A stretch of 64,000 nucleotides of DNA from Oxyruncus cristatus. Lineage: Eukaryota; Chordata; Aves; Passeriformes; Cotingidae. The stretch spans positions 43,054-107,053 of the forward strand of contig VXAY01002466.1 of the NCBI GenBank assembly GCA_013399855.1, in the 5' to 3' direction. A program made the position numbers and the translations under genes. The first letter of the stretch is position 1. Each line of letters starts with the position of its first letter. This document shows positions 1 through 11,272 of the stretch, one piece after another. The notes beneath the pieces were generated by a model that was not told the origin of the DNA, made no database searches, and saw only the letters and a list, made by a program, of their open reading frames with translations.

Positions 1-2502
1 CACCTCTGACCAAGGGCTGTTCAATGATTCTTCATTTGTGGAGAGATCCCAGTGATACGGAGCAAAATCCATTAATTCAAGAACTGAGATGTGGTCCCCT
101 AATTCATAATCTATTGATCCCAGATTTTCAGTTCATATACACCTGTCATCCTCTACCTACATTTCAGAAAATAGAAAGTAGTTGGCCATAGACTTGCTTC
201 CTGGTCTTCTTGGTTTAGTCATAGACTTAAAGCATACTTTTCAAAAGGTTTTGTTAATAATAAAACGGAAATCTTCATTCTTCAAGCAAAGCTGTTGAAA
301 ACTCAAATAAAAAATTCGATATCTAGTTCTGAAAAGCTTTAATATTATTTCAAATCTGTTCCTTTCTAAACTGTTACTGGTTTGGAGAAGACTGATTGTA
401 GAGTGAACACCTGAGTGTGCGCATGAAAATATGTAAAGTATTCTTCTGATCAGGGATATTAAGAGATCTGAATGTTGATATTTTAGATATAATAGCTCCC
501 CTGATGATCTTCTAAGACCACTGTTCTCATTTTGTCATGGAACTGGAGAGGCAAGTTTCAAAGTTGCTCCTGCAGTTGTTTGTCAGTGTAGTAAATGAGG
601 CAACGAACCTGTGGATAAGCATGTAGTCTAACAAAAGACTGCATCTAGAGGAACACAGTGTCACAGGTGAACAATACATCAACAGTTCTGAGTTTTGTGT
701 GAACAGATTTCTGGATTTGTGAGACTTTGGCTAGACGTAGTATGTTCTTAGCTTATGAGCACTGACTTTTGCAAACTAAGTACAGAGAGTGGCCTTTTGG
801 TTTTGTAAAGTTTTCAGGAGAACATTAGCAAAAATGTATCTTACAATTGTAAAATGTTGCTTCTATTTTGAAAATTTTCATCTTTGCAGTACAGTCCATC
901 ACAAATTTGGTTTTATTTTTGAATAATTACCACCAAGGTAGAGGTGCTTAAACCCAGTGTAAATACCAATACCATCTAAAAATAACATTTATAGGGAGTG
1001 CACTAAGGATGAAACTAAGTAAGCTGTCATTTTCAAGTGCTAATGCAGAGTTGAGCTAATCATTTTATGCTCTGATGATGCAACAGTAAATAATGTGTGT
1101 GACAGGATCTGCCAGAAAGTTGATAGTATCTTTATCCAACTTTCCCATAATTCTCCCTGTTTGATTACATGTAATGCCATCACATGGTTAAGTCCCACTC
1201 TACTCACTGTGCACTTAGCACACCATCCCTGTAATTCACATGTCGTCTGTGTGAGAGATGTGTGAAGAGATGTGTGGAGATCTGGGGCAGGCTGTGTTGT
1301 AAAGGTGTCACTTTGTGTACCTAGTAGATTATGAACACCTGTTATGAAAACTTGTTCAGGGTTATTTGCAGCAGCTGCTGATGAACAAAGCAGAAGTATT
1401 AATGCCCACAGTTAGCCTACTAAGCTGTGAGCTTCCTGGCTGGCAAGCAAGGAAGCTACAAATACAGAAAGCAGCGTTCAGTTAGTTCTGAAGCAGACTT
1501 CAGAATAGCAATAAGCTGTCTTGAGTCTTAGAGCCTTGCTTAGTTTCCCATGAAGATTTTCTGAAAAAATGCTTTACAATATAAGAGAGAGTAGATTTTT
1601 CAGTCAGGTTGCCATCTCACTAGGACATAAAAATCTAAATATGGGTGAAAACAGCAATCCATCAAACCCAGAGTTTTGATTTCTGACATTACGAAATAAC
1701 AAAAGTCAAGAGATTATATGCATGCAATACAAGAATACTATCATATTTTTTATTATAAGGCTTCTAGTAGTCTGTGCCAATGGATCTCCTCCATGTTCCC
1801 TGGTGTCAAGTTGTCCTATGCGTTTAACTAGTATTCTTTGAATCTGTCTGTGTGTTTGACATTCATAGAATCTCTGCAGTGGTGGTAGCAGCAGTTTTGG
1901 TTGAGGTTAAAGTAAAAGCAAAATACATGTATATATACATACATTTGTTTCTTCAGAATAGGTGATGTCTGTAGTCTGTCTTCAGTGTGTAGTTCGTTTG
2001 AAAGCTTCCAATATGTTTTAGCAGCTCTTAAAATAATTTCTATAAGCTTCAGTTGATCGGTGGTCAGCTTCCCTGCCTCGCTCTCCAAAACAGCCAGCAA
2101 AGGGAGCGCCCCCCAAACTTGAACCCACAGAGCAGCTTACACATGGCTTGCACAAACTGGGAACAAACAATCCCACCAGAGATGTGGAGGGCCATTTATT
2201 TTGAGTAATGTGTTGATCATTTTGAATTTGTTCTGCATGAGGTTTTTAGAGAAAATGAGGGACATTTACAGGAACTAAAGGCTATATTGAGCTATATTGT
2301 TCTCCTACACAGATACAATAGGAGCTGAGTTTGATCTCCCATAGAAATTCATTACTTTAGAACTTCTTGCTGGCTCCGCCTGCAGTGTTGGTATGTGGGA
2401 ATGGTATAGGACAATACTGGCAGGGATGGATGAAACCCGAGAAATGAGAAGATTGAGCGATGGTGAAGCAGTTATCAGTCTGATCCATTAAGAGTTTTAG
2501 TT
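1..2502. other. Unique AT-rich DNA, no gene recognised
   Basis: I see no recognisable repeat, exon or RNA gene here. A short degenerate direct repeat lies at about 1251-1281 (two units around GAGATGTGTG). A 103-codon stop-free stretch on the minus strand (1828-2136) has a somewhat protein-like composition but matches no family I know; it is listed among the findings. Confidence 0.5.
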
Positions 2503-2790
2503 ACAGAATTACAGAATGATTGGGGTTGGAAGGGGCCTCTGAAGATCATCTAGTCCAACACTCCTGCTAAAGTAGGTTCACCTAGAGCAGGTTGCACAGA
2601 ATCACATCCAGGTGGGTTTTGAATATCTCCAGAGAAGGAGACTCCACCACCTCTCTGGGCAGCCCGTTCCAGTGCTCTGTCACCCTTGCAGAAAAAAGTT
2701 TTTCCCAATGTTCAGAAGCAACTTCCTTAGCTCCAGTTTGTGCCCGTTGCCCCTTGTCCTGTCACTGATCACTGCCGAAAAATGTTTGGT
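2503..2790 (-). mobile_element. CR1 LINE, 5'-truncated 3' end
   Basis: Read on the plus strand this is the reverse complement of a CR1 3' end. It opens with two degenerate tail octamers (ACAGAATTACAGAATG), continues with the GGTTGGAAGGGGCCTCTGA block, and then runs into the antisense of the reverse-transcriptase C-terminus (the CCACCTCTCTGGGCAGCCCG stretch encodes the conserved W-N-x-L-P-R-E region in antisense). The copy is about 290 bp, 5'-truncated like most CR1 copies, and carries small indels, so it is old and inactive. I see no target-site duplication, as is normal for CR1. The 5' limit is set where similarity fades after the CACTGCCGAAAAATG stretch. Confidence 0.9.
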
Positions 2791-5700
2791 GTCCACAAAT
2801 ACTTGGTTATGTGACAAACATAGGGGAATTTGAAACTTAAACAAGAAAATTAATTTAAAAAATATCCCTTTTGTTAAATCTTTATGCTGTTTTATGACTG
2901 CTGCCTTATATGTCACTATGTTAGTTCTATGTTACTGTGTTATAGTTAACCTTCAGTTGTAGTCAGACCCACAGAAATTTGCACCTAATCAATAGGGATA
3001 GTATCAAAAATAGGCTGGCACATTTTTATCTGCCCAGTGTGGCAGTCTAGCTGGCATTGGCAGTAGAGACCTATGCTGGGCTTGGCTGTGACTTCAAAAT
3101 AGGAAGTTTTACAATAGAACTGGTGGGCAGTTAGTACTGACTCTGGGCACAGAGATGCAGAAATAGAATTTACATGTATTTTTGTCAGGTTTTTTGAAAG
3201 TGCTCTGAGGCTCCTAAAAGTGAGGCTACAGTTAACATAGCATCTTCTGTATGGATAGCATGTCCTAGAAGTGCTTTGTGTGGACTCCTGATGTATCACA
3301 TGTATGGGATCATGTGTGGTCATATATCATGCTGAAATTTAGGATTTTGAGAAAGTACAACTTAAATGTATAAAGCTAAAGATTGTAGTGTAGGTTTTTA
3401 TATATGAGTATATAAATATTAGGAAGCATAATTAAGATTGCTGGGATCTTAGCTTTGGTATATCTCCAATTCTTTAAAGCTTAATAGCATAATTTAAATG
3501 TTTGGTTTGTGTTGGTTTTTTTCACATGAGATTGATAGTTTATTGGTAGTCTCCATGCAGTCCTCTGAGGAAGGAAAACAAAATGAAGTCATTGTTTAAA
3601 GAAATGATAATGACCTCAGTGCAAGGCATTTGGAGAAGAAGGAAGAATTAGTGAAAAGAATTATTGTTATTTATGGCATTATAACAGAATATACTAGATA
3701 ATATCTCTGATAATGCTCTTTCAGAAGCTATGTGAATTTTGGTTAATTATTTCACTTTATATGAATATGTTCCTTTAATGACCTCAAGGGCAAGATAGAC
3801 ACCAGTATTCAAAACTTCGTAATTTCTATTCTGCTTTATATATGAGAAAGAGATCATCTCTGCTCTGTGGAGAGCAGAATCTGTTTAACAGTATGTAGTC
3901 ATGATATTGCAAACAAGGTGATCTGTATTTGTTAGAATACCACAGGTTTGGTGGCTTTTTAGTTTCTGGTTTGTTTTTTTTTTTTTTTTAACTCCCCCTT
4001 GTGGAAGTGTGTGAATGTGAGAGTCTTACCTTTCACTGGGAAAAAAACAGTTTGCAGTTGTTCTGATTACAGGGAAAATATTGAATATGTGCATTCCAAT
4101 GATTTCAACAAAGGGAAGGGGAAAAAAAAAAAGAATGTAACAGAAATTTTACATCAACAATTCTGGGTGACATTAAAAGTAATTTTGGAGAATTTGGGGT
4201 GACCAATACTGAAATCTGGTCGTTGTGTCTACCTACACTGGAAATTGAACAGGATTCTTCTGGGTCTGACTTGTGTGTGAAGTGTTACAGAATTTCCTAT
4301 GTGTAAAATATGTGAGCAGATCTCTGCTATGCTTCACAGGTGGGATGTACAAAAGTCAAAGAAAAGGTAAGATAATGTTGAAGGAATTTTGCATGAAATT
4401 AAGGTAAAATCCCCGGAGTGCCTGGTGGACATCTAGAGCCTGCATTAAGTCTTTCTGAAAACTTCGTGGCTATTCCAACTTAGCTAGACCAAAGCTGGTT
4501 AGCTAGACCAAAGCTGGAATTACTGTTTATCCATCGAACAGTGTTTTCATCTTCTGGAGGCACAGCTCCAGGCAGAGAGTTACCTCTTGCTGTTTAAAGT
4601 ATAGGTCATCCAAGGCAATTCCTTCTCATCAGCACTTTCTCTTCTTTCTCCATGTAGCAATTGTGAGAGATAAAGCCAGACTACTGTAGTAGATTTCTAA
4701 CACATTTAGAGAAAATACTACAGAAGCCTGTCATTCAGACTTACTCAGAGTTATGCTCTGATGGACAAAGCCTTTCAGCTGTGGAGTGCAGCCATGAGGT
4801 AATACTGGTGTGAAGCATGCTTGAGTATGCTCAGATGTTTCTGTCTAAGGAGAATTTTCTTCCATATTGCAAGCACCGTAGAGTTCAGTGGTGTGGCTCA
4901 GCCAAGAGACTCATTTCTGAGCTAATGCTTTAGTCTTGTTTCTGCCTGGCTTGCAGGAAAGAAAATAGAACCTTTGCTCATCATCAGAAAGCACCGTGTG
5001 TTCTCATTTTGGGTGGTTGTGGTTATAGTTGTTTGGGCATTTTTGAACAGTGCTTTTATTTTTTCTTGTGAGAAGATACAGATTCATCAAAACTGAAACA
5101 ACTAAAACTCAGTGTTTGTAAAGTTTTGATCAAGTTCTAAGCACGCTTCAAAATTTTCAGAACAAATGTGATTGTTCTATTTTATAAAAGCCTTTTGCTT
5201 TGAAATGTCATCTACTTATAAAAAAATAACAAAATGTAACTATTTTGAAGTTATACTAATGAAAAATTATAATATCAAACATTTTTTAAAATTATTCATT
5301 ATGTTACATACTTAGGTAAAAAAAAATATTCAACTAGGTTTATAAAATAATAATGAATATGCTCTGATAAATTTCCAGTTCACAGTGGCTAGGATTCTGT
5401 TTATGTGTATCAGACTTCGTTTGTCTGTTTAGAGGGAATTCTACTGTTGAAATTTAGGCAGACATTTATAACTGAATTTAAACAATCCGTGTTTATTTCA
5501 CTTACTAAACTAGGTTACTGAAAGTGTTTGTCATGAGGCAAAATGATTCCTTAATTAATTTTGCAATTTGTTCTGAATCATTATCAAATTTTCTGTATCT
5601 GTTTCGAAGTACAGATGCCAAAACTAAGTTATGTGGTCTCATCAGTGCTCTGAATCTATGATATTGCAATAAACATCCCTAAACTGTTAAGACATCCTCT

Positions 5701-5980
5701 GGCAGGGGAAGGTGGATTTGGTATTTCCAGTACTTTCAAAATACAGAGTAGCATATATGCATGCAAACATCTTGGTTAACAATTCTGAAGTGATACTCTT
5801 AGTGACAAAATCACATAAATACGATCTCTTAACTAAATCCCTTCAACTGCTTGTGGAGATGAAGAACTTATTTTGTCTGGTATGTAGAATATGTAAGAGT
5901 CAGGTAGCATTTAAAAAATGTTAGTTTTTTGTACTTGCAGACATTTACTTCTGTGGATGAAGTCTAAATATCAGTAGAAT
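2791..5980. other. Unique AT-rich DNA with short homopolymers
   Basis: No gene or named repeat is visible. The stretch contains a T-run at about 3975-3989, an A-run near 4120-4132 and a small tandem duplication at 4481-4518 (listed separately). The open frames of 60-110 codons here have no recognisable motifs, and several overlap each other on opposite strands. Confidence 0.5.
4481..4518. repeat. Two-copy 19-bp tandem duplication
   Basis: The unit TAGCTAGACCAAAGCTGG plus one further base occurs at 4481-4499 and again, directly abutting, at 4500-4518. The two copies differ only at the last base. Near-identity suggests a recent slippage-type duplication. Confidence 0.9.
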
Positions 5981-6093
5981 TCTCAGTCACATGGTGTGAC
6001 TCTTGGGCTTGGTCCCATGCAGGGCTAAGGGTTGTACTCGATAATCCTTGTGAGTCCCTTCCAACTCAGCATATTCTGTGATTCTGTGATTCT
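5981..6093 (+). mobile_element. CR1 LINE, extreme 3' end
   Basis: This is a short CR1 tail in sense orientation. The last coding and UTR block reads CACATGGTGTGACTCTTGG, followed by GAGTCCCTTCCAACTCAGCA and the tail octamers ATTCTGTG ATTCTGTG ATTCT ending at about 6093. It belongs to the same 3'-end subtype as the copy ending at 48639, which shares the CCAACTCAGCATATTCTGTG ending. The 5' limit is approximate. Confidence 0.9.
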
Positions 6094-9000
6094 TTAATAC
6101 TGAGACTGGGTATTTCTCTAGTTTGAATGATGCTGACTGTATGTCTTTAATAGTGTTACTGCTTTAGATCACTGATGATGAGCTTTAAGATGTGTCTGTA
6201 CATACACAGCGCAGTTCAAGTACAACTTGAAGCAACTGCATTTGTTCAGCATTTGAAACTCTATCAGATGAGATGTGTGTCAAATTTGATAGGCCAGTGG
6301 GCACTCTAGCCCATCATAGCTTTTGGCTACAGTTCTGTTAAGGTGTGTTTCATATGGTACATACTTTTAACTACTCTGTTTGATATAAATGTGATGGGTT
6401 ATCTGCTAATGAATTTTGAATAGTTACCAGAAAATATTTAACCTAGCAAATTACTAGTGAGTTTCTCAGTGCAAGATTAAGCTAAAGAAACTCCTTAAAA
6501 AACTCAGCTTAATTATGAAGCCAGTTTACCTCCTAGTTTTTACTTTCCTGGTAGTCTTTCCTGGAGAAGACCATAATTCAGCTCTCATGCTAGGGTGAAA
6601 ACTGAACTTGTGGAAATTTTCTGTTAAATGTAAGCAAAGTTAGAATAAAAGATTAAAATAATTTTTTTTATTTAAGTTGCCATGCTAGTGGGGTAGAGCA
6701 ATTTATTAATTTCACAGATTGTGTGATGTCCTTTGGATTTTACCTTAAATTCCTTGCAATATGAAAATTCTTCTATGGTCACGGGTCTCTTTTCAGTTAA
6801 AGGTGTGTTAAGTTGGTTCTGGTCTTCTGTCCTGAAATACTGAACTCTGAATTCAGCTGACTAGATCTTTATTGTCTGCATGAAGTAAAAATGTGTGTTA
6901 GTAGATCTACATGATACTTGAAAAGGGAAAACATATAATGAAGGAATATACATAATAAGAAAAGTACATATCTGTTGCATGAAGTTTGAGCTTTGACATG
7001 TTTTTACTGGGTGGCTAAATGCAGCTTTACTCTCTTGACTTGTCAGTACCCATGCAGTACTTCTCAGAGAACATGTTACCGTAGAAAATGAGAAATGTTC
7101 ACAAAGTACCTTGTGCTGTAAGAATTTGGGATTTTTCAGCATGTAACAGTAGCTAACCTATAATGTTCACTGCACAGTTTTGTTTGTGTGAACTGGGAAA
7201 TATCTTACGAGTCTGGTGTATATTTGTTGTATAATTACATCTGACGTGGTGGTCAAAAGTAACCCCAAGCAAACTGTGTTGAATTTTCCAAAGCTTAAGC
7301 ATGACAGACAGGTTTGTAGTTGTGGAGAAACAACAGCTTGGCACTGTTGCTTTTTTACCAAACTTGAGGACAAAAATAAAAGGGAACCCAAACAAGGAGA
7401 CAACTGCCATCCCCTCTTTCCCTCCTAGTCTAAATACAAGATGTGCTTGGCATCGCTGAAAAGCTGTCATGGAGCTTTGCTGCACAAAGGAAGAATTTGT
7501 GCTGCAAGCAAGATATTTTTATTTCAGCCAAGGAATGGCCAAGGGAAATATACAGAAGCTGTCAGTAGAAATGAAGGGTGGAATAGGATGCATGCATAGT
7601 GGCCAAATGGTCATTTTATTGTTGGTTCAACTTTGTGTGTTACAGAAATTAGTATGTATGATTGATTTTTTAGAGTTTTTTATAGCTTGCTCCAATCCCA
7701 GGAGTGAAAGCGTAGATACTTATCAAAATATGTTGCTGTTCTCAAATCAAACCCAATTGCAAAGTCAGAGATCGCCTCTCTGCCAGTGGAAGACCCAGTA
7801 TGTATGGTAGAACCACCTGCCAAATGTGAGTCAAAATCAGAAGACTTTATTGTGCCTGAAAGAGACACAGAAAAACAAAGACATAGTTTCTACTGGAGTG
7901 CTGCTGGTAGGCAAAGATCTGCATTTTTAGAGTTATCCTTAAAATTTTGACCTGTCAGTTCATCCTGCTAGCTTATTAGCCCATTTCTCAAATTCTTTAA
8001 TTGCTTTAGATGCTGAGAATTAGATACCTTTATGATTTTTTTCCTGTTTACAGTTATAGTAGTGGTAGACCTCTGGTGGACCAAGCTTCCCTTACACTTC
8101 TGCATTTTTTTGCACAGTGAGGTGCTTCACAACAGATACTTCAGAAGAGATGAGCCTTACTAGGCTAATATGTAGGTCTACATGAATACATGAATAACAC
8201 ACTGAATATTGTCTGTATTTCCTCCATTGCACAGTTAAGGAATAGCACCTAAACCACTAAGCATGCTGTCACAGATTTCATAGCCTAACAGTAGAATCCC
8301 TGTCAGGACATAGTTATAGTGTGTGAATAAGTGCCAAATGAGTAGTAATACTTTAGGAATCACAGCTGTTAAATTCTATAGAAAATAAGTCCCTGGATTT
8401 AACTCTTTAAAAATGCTTACAATCAGTGATAAGCTTGGGAGGAATTTCCTATGCAGACCTGTCCAGAAGGCACCCTTCAGGTAAGTGTGTGAATGGAAGT
8501 ACACTGTTCTGTGTAGTACACAGAAAAGCTGATTGAAAACATATTTCCTACTTCAGCTGTTAGAAGTTGCATTACAGCATGTGGTAAACATTTGTAGTTT
8601 ATCTGAAAGACAGCAGTCACTTTGTGGAAAATTGTTCTCGGTGCAGTAAATTTAAGTTTGTAGAAGAAGAAATATTTATTCTTGCTTTTTTTTTTTGTTA
8701 GATAGTCGTATCTTCAGCAAATTAGATAAATTCTGATAAATGGCTAAGCTGCCATTGGCTAGCCAGTTTCAGATATGTGTTCTGGATAAAAGAGAGAAGA
8801 TTGGATTCTTATTTTTTGCGAAAGCAAGTGGAAGACTTTCACTTGATAATGTATTGGTTCAAAACAAACTCAAACATCCAAAGAAAGGATAAATATGTTC
8901 TGAAAAGCATTGCTTTAAAGGGCTTTTCTTTGAAGTTTCTCTAGACTATTCTTGACCAATCCTATTTTGACATGGTAAGAGCCATTACAGCTTTGCACAC

Positions 9001-9487
9001 AAATATTTTGATGTTTGTTCCAGTTCTGTTATGTGAAAAAAAAAAATAAAAGCTTTGTGCTCAAATCAGTCATCTACTCTTAATTGAATTCTTTCTTACT
9101 GGGGAAGAGGGTGACCCACGAAGAAATAAATAAATGGTAGGGATATAAATGGAATTGGATGCCGCCATGTGTCCATGTCTTACTGCTTTCGTTTTCATGG
9201 CAATTTTAAAGAACTATATGGTCACCAAGACCATTTAGAAAAAGTGTAAAATACCAGAAATGAGGCGAGCTACAGGAGGATATCTCAAAGGAGGAAGCTG
9301 GAGGAGCTTTCCTTCACCATCATTACCTCCCCTTCAGGGAAAGGAAAGTCAGCATTGTTTGCCCATATCCTACAAACCAGTTGAAGTATACTTCCTACAT
9401 ATTCACCACACTTTTCTATCTATAGTACTCCATTATGGAAAATGCATTATTTGTGTGACCAGATATGTGACTGACAGAGAAAGCTAT
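6094..9487. other. Unique DNA, no gene recognised
   Basis: Nothing recognisable beyond short A- or T-runs (about 8686-8697 and 9038-9048). Two overlapping open frames near 7153-7810 lie on opposite strands, lack motifs, and look like chance. Confidence 0.5.
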
Positions 9488-10461
9488 TCATAGAATCATA
9501 GAATGGTTTGGGTTGGAAGGGACCTTGCAGATCATGTAGTTCCAACCCCCCCCCCGCCATGGGCAGGGATACCTCCCACTAGATCAGGTAACTCAAAGCC
9601 CCATCCAGCCTGTTCTTGAGCACCTCCAGGGATGGGGAGTCCACAGACTCTCTGGGAAACCTGTTCCAGTGCCTCATCACCCTCACAGTAAAGAATTTCT
9701 TCCTAATATATAATCTAAACCTTCCCTTCTTCACCTTAAAGCCATTCCCCCTTGTCCTACCACTCCATGCCCTTGTGAAAAGTCCCTCTCGAACCTTCTT
9801 GTAACCCCCCTTCAGGTACTGTAAGAGTGCTGTAAGGTCTCCCCAAAGTCTTCTCTTCTCCAGGCTGAACAGCCCCAACTCTCCCAGCCTGTCTTCATAG
9901 GACAGATGTTCCGGCGCTGTGATCAACTTAGTGGCCCTTCTCTGGACTTGTTCAAACAAGTACACATGTATTTCCTGTATTGAAAGCCCCAGAGTTGGAC
10001 ACAGTGCTCCAGGTGGGGTCTTAGCCACCCGAGCAGAGCAGAGTAGAAGGTGAGAATGATGTCCCTTGAGCTGCCGCTTGCTCTGCTTTTATTACGGCGC
10101 AGGATGTGGTTGTCTTTCTGGGCTGCCAGCACACATTTCTGGGTCATGTTGAGTTTATTGTCCACAAACCCACCCAAGTCCTTCTGCTGCTCTTGATCTG
10201 TTCTCCCCCTGGCCTGTACTTATGCTTGGAATTGTGCTGACCCAGGTGCAGGACCTTGCACTTGGCCTTCCTGAACTTCATGAGGTTCTCTTGGATCCAT
10301 GCCTCAAGCCTGTCAAGGTGTCCCTCTGGGTGCTCTCCTCTTCCTCCAGCATGTCAACCTCATCAAACGGCCCAGTGTTGTCAGCAAACTTGTTCACAGT
10401 GCATTTAATCCCACTGTCCATGTCACCAACAAAGATGTTAAAAAGTGCTGGTCCCAGTACT
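9488..10461 (-). mobile_element. CR1 LINE, 3' part (split by RTE insert)
   Basis: The plus strand opens with the reversed tail (TCATAGAATCATAGAATGG) and GGTTGGAAGGGACC, the typical avian CR1 3' end. A C-run (9546-9555) follows, then the antisense of the reverse-transcriptase C-terminus. The minus-strand frame 9579-10028 reads as CR1 RT with motifs [17 protein letters not shown] and H-W-N-R-F-P-R-E. The more upstream RT region continues to 10461, where the element is interrupted inside the V-P-Q-G-S-V-L-G-P-coding stretch by an RTE copy. CR1 resumes at 11011. Frame changes show that it is dead. Confidence 0.93.
10450..10461. repeat. Target-site duplication, left copy (RTE insert)
   Basis: GGTCCCAGTACT at 10450-10461 is repeated as GGTCCAGTACT at 11011-11021, on the other side of the RTE insert. 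Removing the insert and one copy restores continuous CR1 sequence, so this is a genuine insertion duplication. Confidence 0.88.
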
Positions 10462-10480
10462 CATCATCATCATGGCTAGG

Positions 10481-10494
10481 CTTCGCGAACAAAG
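10481..10494 (-). other. Stem-loop in RTE 3' UTR (copy A)
   Basis: In sense orientation the sequence is CTTTG-TTCG-CGAAG, a five-pair stem (one T-G wobble) with a TTCG loop, placed a few bases before the trinucleotide tail. The equivalent at 21468-21481 in copy B differs at two paired positions but still folds. LINE reverse transcriptases of several clades are known to recognise 3' hairpins; that role here is inferred. Confidence 0.6.
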
Positions 10495-10508
10495 ATTAGG
10501 GAAGGACT

Positions 10509-11009
10509 CTACCCACACTTGCTACAAGCACGTTGATGGCTAAGAAGGCCAATGTGAGATAGACCAGTCCTGTTACAAAGGGCACAGTGGAAAGTCTCCT
10601 TGGGTGGTACTGGCAAGACTTGGTTCTTTCTGCGTAGTCTTTTCTCCTCAGAAATCATTCTGCGAGTGATCTCAAAAGCATCAGCAGCGTTGTAGATGGT
10701 GTGTCTCCAGGACTCCTGATTGGAGGCCAGAGTAGACCAGTTATGGTGGTCAATATGGCCAAGGCTGAGATGTTGTTTCAGGGAGTCCTTGTATCTTTTC
10801 TTCGGGGCTCCTCTCTTGCGGCAGCCAGTGGCGAGTTCTCCATAGAGCACAGTCTTGGGGAGGCAGTCGTCCTCCATCCTGGAGACGTGCCCTGCCCAAC
10901 GCAGCTGTGTTCTCAGCAGCATGGCCTCAATACTTGTGACTGCTGCCTGTTCAAGGACAGACACATTGGTCACTTTGTCAGTCCAGTGGATGTTGAGGAT
11001 TGAGCGGAG
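10509..11009 (-). pseudogene. RTE-type polyprotein C-terminus (fragment)
   Basis: About 167 codons including the stop. Visible blocks in order are: the thumb-like L-N-I-H-W near the start; T-Q-L-R-W-A-G-H-V-S-R-M, a hallmark just after the RT domain in RTE-like elements; L-Y-G-E-L-A-T-G followed by K-R-G-A-P-K-K-R-Y-K-D; a tryptophan-spaced region; and a C-terminal Cys/His finger (C-A-L-C near the start, then I-G-L-L-S-H-Q-R-A-C). The frame stays open upstream to 11141, but those extra ~44 residues are out-of-frame CR1 sequence, so a longer predicted protein would be an artefact. The fragment lacks endonuclease and RT catalytic domains and cannot act alone. Confidence 0.85.
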
Positions 11010-11010
11010 A

Positions 11011-11272
11011 GGTCCAGTACTGACCCCTGAGGAACACCACTTGTCACTGTTGTCAACTTGGACATCAAGTTGTTGACCACAGCTCTTTGAGTGTGTCCAT
11101 CCAGTTCCTTTTCCACTGAGTGGTCCATCCGTCAAATCCATGCGTGTCTATTTTAGAGATCAGGATGTTTTCTGTGATGGTTGTCAAAATGCTTTGCACA
11201 GGTCCAGGTAGGTAACAGCTATTGCTATTTCTTTCTGCACCAGTGCTGTAACCCCACTAAAGGCCAGTTCCT
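11011..11272 (-). mobile_element. CR1 LINE, 5' part (continues 9488-10461)
   Basis: This segment resumes the CR1 split by the RTE insert, beginning with the duplicated target GGTCCAGTACT (11011-11021). It continues through the antisense of the RT region around S-G-V-P-Q-G-S and upstream, including GGTCCATCCGTCAAATCCAT and AATGCTTTGCACAGGTCCAG, and fades after GTGCTGTAACCCC near 11270. Together with the 3' part it gives about 1.2 kb of CR1, 5'-truncated. Confidence 0.88.

Larger units (their letters stand above)
10462..11010 (-). mobile_element. RTE-type LINE fragment, 5'-truncated, nested in CR1
   Basis: This 549-bp insert lies antisense to the window. From its first full codon (11009) to a TAG at 10509-10511 it is one open frame encoding the C-terminus of a non-LTR retrotransposon polyprotein. 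After the stop come only 47 nt of 3' UTR ending in a trinucleotide tail (ATG)n, which on the plus strand reads as repeated CAT from 10462. A very short 3' UTR, a simple trinucleotide tail and an ~11-bp target duplication fit the RTE clade. It has 11/12-bp duplications at 10450-10461 and 11011-11021. A second copy of the family lies at 20761-21495. Confidence 0.88.
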
